Of a DNA stretch of 55,933 nt, positions 43,486 through 52,787 are shown piece after piece. Positions within the stretch are counted from its first letter, which is position 1. Each line of letters opens with the position of its first letter. The translations under genes were made by a program, and so were the position numbers. The notes below the pieces were generated by a model. That model did not search any database, was not told where the DNA came from, and saw only the letters and a list, made by a program, of their open reading frames with translations. Origin of the DNA: Deferrisomatales bacterium (lineage in GTDB: Bacteria > Desulfobacterota > Deferrisomatia > Deferrisomatales > Deferrisomataceae); the NCBI GenBank assembly GCA_024277875.1, contig JAJRUI010000118.1, positions 1 to 55,933 of the forward strand, written 5' to 3'.

Positions 43486-44898
43486 ATGGATGCCAAGGCA
43501 GTGCTGCAGTTCGCCAAGGAAAACGAGTGCGTTTTCGTGGACGTCAAGTTCCTGGACTTCGTCGGGTTGTGGCAGCACTTCACCCTGCCGATCCAGGAGT
43601 TCGACGCGTCCGCGTTCGAGGACGGCATGGGGTTCGACGGCTCGTCGATCCGGGGGTGGCAGCCGATCCACGCCTCGGACATGCTGGTGATCCCCGACCC
43701 GGCCACGGCCCGGATCGACCCGTTTCCCCGGGACCGCACCCTGTCGATCATCGGGAACATCTTCGACCCGATCACCCGGGAACCCTACTCCCGGGATCCC
43801 CGGTACATCGCCCAGAAGGCCGAGGCGTACCTGAAGAGTTCGGGCCTCGGTGACACGGCCTACTTCGGGCCCGAGGCGGAGTTCTTCATCTTCGACGACG
43901 TGCGGTTCGACCAGACCCGCAACAGCGCGTTCTACTTCGTGGACTCGGACGAGGGCCAGTGGAACACCGGCCGCGACGAGCAGCCCAACCTGGCCTACAA
44001 GCCCCGGTACAAGGAGGGGTACTTCCCGGCGCCGCCCACCGACAGCCTCAACGACCTGCGCAACCAGATGGTGCTCGAGCTGATGAAGCTCGGCATCCAG
44101 GTGGAGCTCCAGCACCACGAGGTGGCCACCGGCGGCCAGGGCGAGATCGACGTGAAGTACGCGCCCCTGGTCCAGCAGGGGGACAACCTCCAGTGGTTCA
44201 AGTACGTTCTGAAGAACGTGGCCCGCCGCAACGGAAAGACCCTCACGTTCATGCCCAAGCCCCTGTTCGAGGACAACGGCACCGGTATGCACACCCACCA
44301 GTCGATCTGGAAGGACGGCGAGAACCTGTTCGCCGGCGACAAGTACGCGGGCATGAGCCAGATGGCCCTGTGGTACATCGGCGGGATCCTGAAGCACGCC
44401 CCGGCCCTGTGCGCGATCTGCAACCCGTCCACCAACTCGTACCGCAGGCTGGTGCCCGGTTTCGAGGCGCCGGTCAACCTGGCCTATTCCAGCCGGAACC
44501 GGTCGGCTGCCGTGCGGATCCCGATGTACTCGATGAGCCCCAAGGCCAAGCGGATCGAGTACCGCACCCCGGACCCGTCCTGCAACGGGTACCTGGCGTT
44601 CGCGGCCATGCTGATGGCCGGCATCGACGGCATCGAGAACCAGATCGATCCGGGCGAGCCCCTGGACAAGGACATCTACGGCCTGAGCCCCGAGGAACTG
44701 GCCGGCGTGCCGTCCACGCCCGGCTCCCTGGAAGAGGCCCTGGACGCGCTGGAGGCCGACCACGAATTCCTGCTGCGGGGCGACGTGTTCACCGAGGACG
44801 CTGTGCAGATGTGGCTCGACTACAAGCGCGAGGCCGAGATCGACACCATGCGCATGCGGCCCACCCCGTGGGAGTTCGCGCTGTACTTCGACTGCTGA
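43486..44898 (+). CDS. glnA: Glutamine synthetase type I
   Basis: This 470-residue enzyme makes glutamine from glutamate, ammonia and ATP. The beta-Grasp domain ([17 protein letters not shown] near residue 46), the metal-binding [12 protein letters not shown] near 126, the ATP-binding [19 protein letters not shown] near 257 and the glutamate-binding [10 protein letters not shown] near 340 are all present. The [11 protein letters not shown] segment near 395 keeps the tyrosine adenylylated in the E. coli enzyme, so control by GlnE is possible. It is expressed from the sigma-54 promoter at 43390 and followed by a strong hairpin. Confidence 0.96.
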   Translation: MDAKAVLQFAKENECVFVDVKFLDFVGLWQHFTLPIQEFDASAFEDGMGFDGSSIRGWQPIHASDMLVIPDPATARIDPFPRDRTLSIIGNIFDPITREPYSRDPRYIAQKAEAYLKSSGLGDTAYFGPEAEFFIFDDVRFDQTRNSAFYFVDSDEGQWNTGRDEQPNLAYKPRYKEGYFPAPPTDSLNDLRNQMVLELMKLGIQVELQHHEVATGGQGEIDVKYAPLVQQGDNLQWFKYVLKNVARRNGKTLTFMPKPLFEDNGTGMHTHQSIWKDGENLFAGDKYAGMSQMALWYIGGILKHAPALCAICNPSTNSYRRLVPGFEAPVNLAYSSRNRSAAVRIPMYSMSPKAKRIEYRTPDPSCNGYLAFAAMLMAGIDGIENQIDPGEPLDKDIYGLSPEELAGVPSTPGSLEEALDALEADHEFLLRGDVFTEDAVQMWLDYKREAEIDTMRMRPTPWEFALYFDC

Positions 44899-44906
44899 TG
44901 CTCTCC

Positions 44907-44933
44907 GCCGGCGGGGCCCCTGGCCCCGCCGGC
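44907..44933 (+). terminator. GC-rich hairpin after glnA
   Basis: GCCGGCGGGGC (44907-44917) pairs perfectly with GCCCCGCCGGC (44923-44933), starting 8 bases after the glnA stop. It has no T run directly after it, so it may act with the second inverted repeat downstream, or protect the 3' end of the mRNA. Confidence 0.6.
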
Positions 44934-44938
44934 GCGGG

Positions 44939-44996
44939 TTCAAGGTTCAAGGTTCGAGGCATCCCCTGGACCTTGCGCCTTGAACCTTGAATCTTT
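44939..44996 (+). terminator. TTCAAGG tandem repeat forming a 14-base inverted repeat, with T run
   Basis: TTCAAGG is repeated at 44939 and 44946, with a variant TTCGAGG at 44953. The two perfect copies (44939-44952) pair fully with CCTTGAACCTTGAA (44978-44991), and TCTTTT follows. It looks like a rho-independent terminator built from a short tandem repeat. It lies between glnA and the Na/Pi transporter gene. Confidence 0.6.
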
Positions 44997-45082
44997 TCCC
45001 TGATAGATTTCCCCGGCCGGATCGCGTATCGTCTCGCGCCGGAATCCACGGCCGCCCCTTCCCCGGGACAGGACGATCCCCC

Positions 45083-46198
45083 GTGAAAACCACCCTTCGA
45101 CGGTTCCTGGTGCCGGTCGGCGTCCTCGCCCTGCTGTACCTGTTCCTCGTCAGCATCGGCATGGTCGGAGCGTCGTTCAAGCTGCTCGGCAAGGAGGCCG
45201 CCCGGGAGATCTTCGGGTTCGCCTCGAACCCCCTGGCCGGCCTGTTCATCGGCATCCTGGCCACCTCCCTGGTGCAGAGTTCGTCCACCACCACGTCGAT
45301 CGTGGTGGGGCTGGTGGCCGGCGGCATGCCGGTGGCCACGGCCATCCCGATCATCATGGGCGCCAACATCGGCACCAGCGTCACCAACACCCTGGTGTCC
45401 CTGGGCCACATCGGCCGGTCCACCGAGTTCCGCCGGGCGTTCGCCGCGTCCACCGTGCACGACTTCTTCAACCTGATCGCGGTGACCGTCCTGTTCCCGC
45501 TCCAGTACTTCACCAACTTCCTCGGCCGGCTGGCCGGCGGGCTGGCCGGGCTGCTCACCGGCGGTGCGGACGTGAAGTTCCACAGCCCGGTGAAGGTCGT
45601 GGTCAAGCCGGCGGTCAAGGGGCTGGTCAAGCTCCTGGGCGCGCCGGTGGACTCCACGGCGCTCCACGCGGCGCTGGTGCTGGTGGTGGCCGCGGTGCTG
45701 CTGTTTTTCGCCCTCAAGTACATCACCGTGCTCTTGAAGGGCATGGTCATGTCCCGGGCCAGCACGTTCTTCGAGCGTACCGTGTTCCGCACGCCCCAGC
45801 TCGCGTTCGTGGTGGGGATCGGCCTGACGGTGATGGTCCAGAGCAGCTCGATCACCACGTCCCTGGTGGTGCCCCTGGCCGGGGCCGGCCTGCTCAACCT
45901 CGCCCAGATCTACCCGTACACCCTGGGTGCGAACATCGGCACCACGGTGACCGCGATCCTGGCCGCCCTGGCCGTGCCAGACCACTTCCTGGCTGCGATT
46001 ACCGTGGCCCTGTCCCACTTCCTGTTCAACGTTTGCGGGATCGTCGTGATCACGCCGGTGCCGCCCCTCCGGCGGCTGCCGATGCAGCTGGCCGAGGCCC
46101 TGGCGGCCAAGGCGGTCCAGGCGCGCTGGATCCCGATCCTGTACGTGATCGTGGTATTCTTCCTCGTACCCCTGATCCTCCTTTACGCGAGCCGGTAG
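45083..46198 (+). CDS. Na/phosphate cotransporter family protein
   Basis: This 371-residue membrane protein carries the two inverted Na/Pi-cotransporter repeats marked by QSSSTTTSIVVGLVAGG near residue 72 and QSSSITTSLVVPLAG near 253, with GANIGTSVTN and GANIGTTVTA following each. Bacterial members move phosphate with sodium. There is a membrane-poor section between the repeats. I start it at GTG 45083, where the hydrophobic N-terminus begins; frame remains open upstream to 44987 but that part overlaps the terminator and lacks family character. A PhoU-like gene follows after 2 bases. Confidence 0.88.
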   Translation: MKTTLRRFLVPVGVLALLYLFLVSIGMVGASFKLLGKEAAREIFGFASNPLAGLFIGILATSLVQSSSTTTSIVVGLVAGGMPVATAIPIIMGANIGTSVTNTLVSLGHIGRSTEFRRAFAASTVHDFFNLIAVTVLFPLQYFTNFLGRLAGGLAGLLTGGADVKFHSPVKVVVKPAVKGLVKLLGAPVDSTALHAALVLVVAAVLLFFALKYITVLLKGMVMSRASTFFERTVFRTPQLAFVVGIGLTVMVQSSSITTSLVVPLAGAGLLNLAQIYPYTLGANIGTTVTAILAALAVPDHFLAAITVALSHFLFNVCGIVVITPVPPLRRLPMQLAEALAAKAVQARWIPILYVIVVFFLVPLILLYASR

Positions 46199-46200
46199 CC

Positions 46201-46890
46201 ATGTGGAAACAGATCATCAAGGCGTGGAAGTCCAACAGTCTGCTCGACCAGGCGTGGAGCGAGTCGTTCGAGATGCTCGAGATCGACCGGCGCATGTTCC
46301 TGGAGGCGATCCGGGTGCTCCGGGAGAGCGATGACGCGGCGCTCAACGAGGACATCCGCAAGCTCGACAAGAAGGTCAACAAGTACGAGCGCGAGGTCCG
46401 ACGCAAGGTCATGACCCACTGCGTCGTGGAAGGGGCCAGCGAGCTGCCCAGCGGCATGGTGCTGGTGTCGGTGGTGATCGACATCGAGCGGGTGGGAGAC
46501 TACTGCAAGAACATCCTGAAGCTGGCCGAGCACCACCCCCGCCGCCTGGCCCAGTCCCCGTTCGACGACCTGCTGGGCGAGGTGGAGCGGGAGATCAAGC
46601 ACCGGTTCGACCAGACGATCGAGGTGCTCCGGACCCACGACATAGAGGGCGCCCGTGCCCTGATGCGCACCTACCGGGCCGAGGTGGGCCGCAACTGCGA
46701 CCGGGTGGTGACCGAGATCCTGGGCAACCAGCACCCCGACCTGAACCCGGGGGAGGCGGTGGCCCTGGCCCTGTACGCCCGGTACCTGAAGAGAATCAGC
46801 GCCCACCTGACCAACACGGTGACCAGCGTGGTCAACCCGTTCCACCGGATCGGGTTCAAGGAGAAGCGGTCGCCGTCCGGGGACGACTGA
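46201..46890 (+). CDS. PhoU-domain protein
   Basis: This 229-residue helical protein resembles PhoU-type phosphate regulators, with repeated charged helices (DEDIRKLDKKVNKYEREVRRKV-like segment near 58-80, and DIERVGDYCKNILKLAE near 98, which holds the E/D-x-x-x-D metal-binding pattern). It lies 2 bases after the Na/Pi transporter gene, a common pairing, and probably adjusts the transporter's activity in response to phosphate. It is not the PhoU of a pst operon, since no pst genes are present. Confidence 0.85.
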   Translation: MWKQIIKAWKSNSLLDQAWSESFEMLEIDRRMFLEAIRVLRESDDAALNEDIRKLDKKVNKYEREVRRKVMTHCVVEGASELPSGMVLVSVVIDIERVGDYCKNILKLAEHHPRRLAQSPFDDLLGEVEREIKHRFDQTIEVLRTHDIEGARALMRTYRAEVGRNCDRVVTEILGNQHPDLNPGEAVALALYARYLKRISAHLTNTVTSVVNPFHRIGFKEKRSPSGDD

Positions 46891-46905
46891 TCCGTCACCG
46901 GGCGG

Positions 46906-46935
46906 TTGCGGTCGCCGGAAGCCCGGCGCTATGAT
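46906..46935 (+). promoter_or_regulatory. Candidate promoter of the aminotransferase gene
   Basis: TTGCGG (46906-46911) and TATGAT (46930-46935) are 18 bases apart in the 112-base gap before the aminotransferase gene. Match is partial at -35 and good at -10. Confidence 0.5.
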
Positions 46936-47002
46936 GCCGCCCTTTGCGGCCGTCCGTCTTCACAAGACCGACCGAGCAGCCCCTGCCAGCCGGGAGGATC
47001 CC

Positions 47003-48028
47003 ATGGAGCGCGCTGACCTGGATTTTGCCAACCTGCCGTTCGCCTACGTCAAGACCGACGCCAACATCCGGTACCGGTTCCGGGACGGCCGGTGGGACGA
47101 CGGGGAACTGACCCCGGACGAGACCGTGTCCCTCCACATGGCGAGCACCTGTCTGCACTACGGCCAGGAGATCTTCGAGGGGCTCAAGGTGTTCGAGCGC
47201 CCCGACGGCCGGATCCAGACGTTCCGGCTGGACGAGAACGCCAAGCGGTTTCAGCACTCGGCCGGCAAGCTCCTGATGGAACCCGTGCCCGTGGACCTGT
47301 TTCGGGAGGCGGTGCACCGGGTGGTCCGGGCGAACCGGCGGTTCGTGCCCCCCTACGGCAGCGGGGCCAGCCTGTACGTGCGGCCGTTCCTGCTCGGGGC
47401 GGGCGCCGAGGTCGGGGTCAAGCCGAGCGGCGAGTACCTGTTTCTCACGTTCGTGACCCCGGTGGGGCCGTACTACAAGGCCGGGTTCCAGGCGGTGAAG
47501 TTGGTGGTGGAGGAGGAGATCGACCGGGCTGCTCCCGGGGGCGTGGGCGACGTGAAGTGCGGCGGCAACTACGCCGCCGGCCTGCGGGCCACCATCGGCG
47601 CCAAGGAGCGGGGGTACGCCGAGGTCCTGTACCTGGACGCCCGGGAGAAGCGGTACATCGACGAGTCGGGCTCGTCCAACTTCTACGCGATCAAGGGCGA
47701 CACCTACGTGACCCCCACCAGCCCGTCGATCCTGCACAGCATCACCAACAAGAGCGTGCGCCGGCTGGCCCGGGACATGGGGCTCGCCGTGGAGGAGCGG
47801 CCCGTGGCCGTGGACGAGCTCGGTACGTTCGACGAGGCCGGGTGCCTGGGCACGGCCGCGGTGATCACGCCGGTGGAGTCGATCACCTACCGCGGCCGGG
47901 AGTACGTGTACGCCGAGGACGGCCAGGCCGGCCCGGTGACCGCCAGGCTGTACGAGCGCCTCACCGCGATCCAGTGGGGGGAGGCCGAGGACCCGTACGG
48001 ATGGACCGAGATCGTTCCCGAACCGTAA
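47003..48028 (+). CDS. ilvE: Branched-chain amino acid aminotransferase
   Basis: This 341-residue class IV PLP enzyme swaps amino groups between branched-chain amino acids and 2-oxoglutarate. It has SLHMASTCLHYGQEIFEGLKVF near residue 43, RPFLLGAGAEVGV near 130, the PLP lysine in GDVKCGGNYAAGLRA near 185 and YIDESGSSNFYAI near 218. The pattern fits the IlvE type found in many bacteria of about 350 residues rather than the 310-residue E. coli form. ATG 47003 follows GGGAGG. Its end overlaps a small gene by 28 bases. Confidence 0.92.
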   Translation: MERADLDFANLPFAYVKTDANIRYRFRDGRWDDGELTPDETVSLHMASTCLHYGQEIFEGLKVFERPDGRIQTFRLDENAKRFQHSAGKLLMEPVPVDLFREAVHRVVRANRRFVPPYGSGASLYVRPFLLGAGAEVGVKPSGEYLFLTFVTPVGPYYKAGFQAVKLVVEEEIDRAAPGGVGDVKCGGNYAAGLRATIGAKERGYAEVLYLDAREKRYIDESGSSNFYAIKGDTYVTPTSPSILHSITNKSVRRLARDMGLAVEERPVAVDELGTFDEAGCLGTAAVITPVESITYRGREYVYAEDGQAGPVTARLYERLTAIQWGEAEDPYGWTEIVPEP

Positions 48029-48360
48029 GCGGGCGCGAACTCCTCGACCGGTTCGAGGCGCCCAACGGGGTGGTCGCCGAGGTGTGGGGCGAGGCCGCGC
48101 CGTACGGGTTCGAAAACCTGCTCCACGCCCGGGTGCGGCTTCGCGCCCGGGTGCCGGGCTCGGACCGGCCGTACGAACACCAGCTGGAGCGGATCGGGGT
48201 GGCCCCCGACGCGGTGGACGCGGTGCTGCGGGAGGCTGCGGCCCGGCTGCGCCGGAACCTGGAACCGTACCTGTCCCACCCCGCGTTTCCCGAACGGTTC
48301 CGCGCCCGGTCGTCCGGCCGGAGCCGTGTCCTGGACCGGTTCCCGGGAGCGGTGGCATGA
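48001..48360 (+). CDS. Conserved-looking small protein of unknown function
   Basis: This 119-residue protein is not recognised. ATG 48001 lies inside the end of ilvE (28-base overlap) and its stop overlaps the next ATG (ATGA), so it behaves as an operon gene. The middle (NGVVAEVWGEAAPYGFENLLHARVRLRARV) looks like beta strands, followed by a helix (DAVDAVLREAAARLRRNLEPYL). No signal peptide or membrane segment. The exact start is uncertain. Confidence 0.55.
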   Translation: MDRDRSRTVSGRELLDRFEAPNGVVAEVWGEAAPYGFENLLHARVRLRARVPGSDRPYEHQLERIGVAPDAVDAVLREAAARLRRNLEPYLSHPAFPERFRARSSGRSRVLDRFPGAVA

Positions 48361-48644
48361 CCTGCGCCCGGTGCGGCCGCGTGGTGGACGCGGCCCCGGT
48401 CTCCCGCCGGGACACATGCCCGGGGTGCGGCGCGGACCTGCGTGCCTGCGTCCAGTGCGCGTTCTACGCGCCGGGCCAGTACAACGACTGCCGGGAGCCC
48501 CAGGCCGAGCGGGTGCTGGACAAGGAGCGGGCCAACTTCTGCGACCTGTTCCGGCCCCGGGGGGGCGGGCCGGCCGCAGGCGGGGACGATCCCCGGGCCC
48601 GGGCCAAGGCCCAGCTGGACGCGTTGTTCAACAGGAAGTCGTGA
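48357..48644 (+). CDS. Small zinc-ribbon protein
   Basis: This 95-residue protein has two close CxxC pairs, CARC and CPGC (residues 3-24), which fit a zinc ribbon, then CVQCAFYAPGQYNDCREP with three more cysteines, and a basic tail with an arginine/lysine-rich helix (ARAKAQLDALFNRKS). Function is unknown. Its ATG overlaps the preceding small gene, so both may be cotranscribed with ilvE. It ends 13 bases from the convergent PilZ gene. Confidence 0.7.
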   Translation: MTCARCGRVVDAAPVSRRDTCPGCGADLRACVQCAFYAPGQYNDCREPQAERVLDKERANFCDLFRPRGGGPAAGGDDPRARAKAQLDALFNRKS

Positions 48645-48657
48645 CCCCGGCCGGGGG

Positions 48658-49041
48658 TCAGCCGTCGTCGGGGCGGGAGCCGAACGCCGACGACGTGAGC
48701 TCGCCCTCGATGCTCTCGGGATCGGGCGCGTTGTACTGGACGAGCCGGAACAGGTCGGGGAAGTTCTCGGCCGGAACCTCGGTGAAGTCCACGGCCACGT
48801 GGGGTCCGTCGTAGCGCACCACCCGGCCCCGGACCTCCACGTCCAGGGACGGCTCGCCCGGCTCGAGGTGGATCCGGACGGTCACGGGTTGGCCGGCGCA
48901 GGGAAAGGGGGCGGCCGCCCCGGAGACGAGGCACCCTTTCAGGCTCAGGTTCTCGATCCGGCACGGACGGCTTTCCTCCGACCAGCACAGGGTGGCGTCC
49001 TTCTGTGCGACCACGCGGGTGCGACGTCTCTTCTGGGGCAT
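48658..49041 (-). CDS. PilZ-domain protein
   Basis: This 127-residue single-domain protein begins MPQKRRRTRVV and has NLSLKGCLV near residue 31, matching the (D/N)xSxxG motif, with basic residues at the N-terminus standing for the RxxxR motif. PilZ domains bind cyclic di-GMP and affect motility, exopolysaccharide or transcription. It is alone on the minus strand, facing tRNA genes. Binding ability is predicted from motif only. Confidence 0.8.
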   Translation of the reverse strand: MPQKRRRTRVVAQKDATLCWSEESRPCRIENLSLKGCLVSGAAAPFPCAGQPVTVRIHLEPGEPSLDVEVRGRVVRYDGPHVAVDFTEVPAENFPDLFRLVQYNAPDPESIEGELTSSAFGSRPDDG

Positions 49042-49113
49042 GGTTCCTCCTCGTGGATCCCCGATCGACCCGGCGGGGGGTGGACTTTAGCTTTTTCCCC
49101 TGCGTGCGCAGGG

Positions 49114-49143
49114 TTGACAGCCTCCGGCCGGTTCGGGTATCGT
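49114..49143 (+). promoter_or_regulatory. Promoter of tRNA-Lys
   Basis: A perfect -35 TTGACA (49114-49119) and a -10-like TATCGT (49138-49143) are separated by 18 bases and end 24 bases before the tRNA. Confidence 0.6.
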
Positions 49144-49167
49144 CCGCGTCTGCTCAGCCGAGCGTGT

Positions 49168-49243
<76 letters not shown>

Positions 49244-49255
49244 CCACAAACAGGC

Positions 49256-49288
49256 CGGGCGCCCCCCGGAACGGGCGGCGCCCGTTTT
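49256..49288 (+). terminator. Terminator after tRNA-Lys
   Basis: CGGGCGCC (49256-49263) pairs with GGCGCCCG (49277-49284), followed by TTTT. It separates the tRNA-Lys transcript from tRNA-Leu. Confidence 0.8.
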
Positions 49289-49377
49289 CGTATGCCTCCC
49301 GGGGAGGGACAGGGTAGACTGCAGGGGCCTGCCTGCTCGAGCGTCGTCTGCCGGGGGGCGTTCCGGACCGATCCCGT

Positions 49378-49462
49378 GCGAGAGTGGCGGAACTGGCAGA
49401 CGCACTGGACTTAGGATCCAGCGGGTGACACCGTGGGGGTTCGAGTCCCCCCTCTCGCACCA
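49378..49462 (+). tRNA. tRNA-Leu (anticodon TAG)
   Basis: An 85-base tRNA with the long variable arm typical of leucine: acceptor GCGAGAG pairs with CTCTCGC, anticodon stem CTGGA/TCCAG with loop CTTAGGA, and CCA is encoded. It lies 105 bases upstream of tig. Confidence 0.96.
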
Positions 49463-49567
49463 CTCGACTGCCGTGCCGACCTGCCCGCCCCCCTTTCCCG
49501 TCCCGAACGGATCGACGCGCCCCGGGTACGGGCCGGCCGTCGTTCGAACACCGAGGAGACCCAAACC

Positions 49568-50887
49568 ATGAAAGCCCAGGTGGAATCGATCAGTCCCGTC
49601 AAGACCCGTCTGTCGATCGAGGTGCCCGCCGAAGAGATCGCAAAAGAGGAAGACGCCGCGTACCGGGACCTGCGCCGCACCGCCACGATCGCCGGGTTCC
49701 GCAAGGGCAAGGCGCCCCTGTCCATGGTCAAAAAGCTCTACGGGGACCGGGTGCGGTCGGATGTGTGGAGCCGGGTGATCCAGAAGACCTATCAGCAGGT
49801 CCTTCGGGACGAGGACATCGTGCCCGTGGCCGACGCCGAGATCCAACTCCAGTCCGCCTCGGAAGAGGACGGCCTGTCCTACACCGCCGTGGTGGAGGTC
49901 CGGCCCACGGTGGAGCCCCGGGAGTACGACGGGCTCTCGTTGAAGAAGGAGCGGGTCGAGGTGTCGGACGACGAGGTGGAGCAGCATCTCGAACGGCTGC
50001 TGGGCGAGCACGCCACCTTCGAGCCGGCCCCGGACGACCACGAGGTGGCGTCGGGGGACATGGTGGTGGTGGATTACGAGGGCTCGATCGGCGGCGAGGG
50101 GTTCGAGGGCGGCTCGGGCCAGGACCGGCCGGTCGTGATCGGCGCGGGAATGTTCGTGCCCGGGTTCGAGGAGGGGCTGCTCGGCGCGAAGGCCGGCGAG
50201 GAGAGGACCGTCGAGGTCACGTTTCCCGAGAGGTACCGGAGCGAGGACCTGGCCGGCAAGGCGGCCGCGTTCGCTGTCACGGTCAAGGAGGTGAAGCTCC
50301 GCAAGCTGCCGGAACTCGACGACGAGTTCGCCAAGGAGGTGGTCGGGGCCGACAGCGTGGACGAACTCCGGGAACGGACCCGGGAGGCGCTGCTGGGGGA
50401 AAAACAGCGGCGGGCCGACAGCGCGTTCCGGGAACGGGTGATCGACGCCCTGCTGGACGCGAACCCGTTCGAGGTGCCCCCCAGCCTGGTCCAGCGCCAG
50501 CAGGCCCACAGCCTGGAGCGGATCCGGCAGGACCTGGCCCGGCGGGGCATGGACCTGGAGGATATCGGGCTCGACCCCAACGCGTTCATGGAGCGCCAGG
50601 CTGAGGCGGCCGAACGGGCCGTGCGGTGGGCGTTCCTGGTCCAGGCCCTGGCCGCGACCCTGGAGGTCGAGGTGACCGACGCCGACGTGGACGAGCGGAT
50701 CCGGGAGATCGCCGAGGCCGACGGCCGCCCCGAGAGCCTGGTGCGGGCGTTCTTCGAGCAAAACGACCAGCTGGACCGGCTGCGGGACTCCCTGCTGGAG
50801 CGGCGGGTGATCGACCGGGTGGTCGAGACGGCCTCGGTGGAGGAGGTCGCGCCCGGCGCCCTGGACGACGAGGAGGGGGCACGATGA
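49568..50887 (+). CDS. tig: Trigger factor
   Basis: This 439-residue ribosome-associated chaperone has the N-terminal ribosome-binding domain with [12 protein letters not shown] near residue 44 (the FRK signature), an FKBP-type peptidyl-prolyl isomerase domain ([20 protein letters not shown] near 158) and a helical C-terminal domain. It helps nascent proteins fold. ATG 49568 begins a tig-clpP-clpX-lon block; the stop overlaps the clpP ATG by 4 bases. Confidence 0.95.
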   Translation: MKAQVESISPVKTRLSIEVPAEEIAKEEDAAYRDLRRTATIAGFRKGKAPLSMVKKLYGDRVRSDVWSRVIQKTYQQVLRDEDIVPVADAEIQLQSASEEDGLSYTAVVEVRPTVEPREYDGLSLKKERVEVSDDEVEQHLERLLGEHATFEPAPDDHEVASGDMVVVDYEGSIGGEGFEGGSGQDRPVVIGAGMFVPGFEEGLLGAKAGEERTVEVTFPERYRSEDLAGKAAAFAVTVKEVKLRKLPELDDEFAKEVVGADSVDELRERTREALLGEKQRRADSAFRERVIDALLDANPFEVPPSLVQRQQAHSLERIRQDLARRGMDLEDIGLDPNAFMERQAEAAERAVRWAFLVQALAATLEVEVTDADVDERIREIAEADGRPESLVRAFFEQNDQLDRLRDSLLERRVIDRVVETASVEEVAPGALDDEEGAR

Positions 50888-51477
50888 GCACCCTGATCCC
50901 GTTCGTGGTCGAGCGCACCAGCCGGGGCGAGCGCTCCTACGACATCTATTCGCGGCTCCTGAAGGACCGGATCGTGTTCCTGGGGTCGGCCGTGGACGAC
51001 GCCGTGGCCAACGTGGTGATCGCCCAGCTTCTTTTCCTGGAGTCCGAGGACCCGGAGGCCGATATCTACCTGTACGTGAACTCGCCCGGGGGGGTGGTCA
51101 CGGCCGGTCTTGCGATCTACGATACCATGCAGTACGTTCGGCCGGACGTGTGCACCCTGTGCCTGGGCCAGGCGGCCAGCATGGGGGCGCTCCTCCTCGC
51201 GGCGGGCGCGCCGGGCAAGCGGTGGACCCTGCCCCACTCCCGGATCATGATCCACCAGCCGATCGGGGGGTTCCAGGGTCAGGCCACGGACATCGACATC
51301 CACGCCAAGGAGATCCTGCGGTTGCGCGAGCGGCTCAACCAGATCCTGGCCCGCCACACCGGCAAGGACCTGGATGTGGTGGCCTCGGACACCGAGCGGG
51401 ACTTCTTCATGGACGGCCAGCAGGCCGTGGCGTATGGTATCGTGGACAAAGTGATCGAGAAACGCCCCGGCCAATAA
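50884..51477 (+). CDS. clpP: ATP-dependent Clp protease proteolytic subunit
   Basis: This 197-residue serine peptidase has the nucleophile in [14 protein letters not shown] (S99) and the histidine in [10 protein letters not shown] (H124), with an aspartate in the DTERDFFM region. It forms tetradecameric chambers and works with ClpX, encoded next. ATG 50884 overlaps the tig stop. Confidence 0.96.
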   Translation: MSTLIPFVVERTSRGERSYDIYSRLLKDRIVFLGSAVDDAVANVVIAQLLFLESEDPEADIYLYVNSPGGVVTAGLAIYDTMQYVRPDVCTLCLGQAASMGALLLAAGAPGKRWTLPHSRIMIHQPIGGFQGQATDIDIHAKEILRLRERLNQILARHTGKDLDVVASDTERDFFMDGQQAVAYGIVDKVIEKRPGQ

Positions 51478-51507
51478 GGGCTTTCCATTCCCAGGAGTCG
51501 AACGGAC

Positions 51508-52770
<1,263 letters not shown>

Positions 52771-52787
52771 CGGCCCGTCCTTTCACC

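Noticed and set aside
44939-44991. CRISPR-like repeats
   Set aside because: The unit is 7 bases, there are no spacers, and no cas genes are present. No CRISPR array was seen anywhere in the window.
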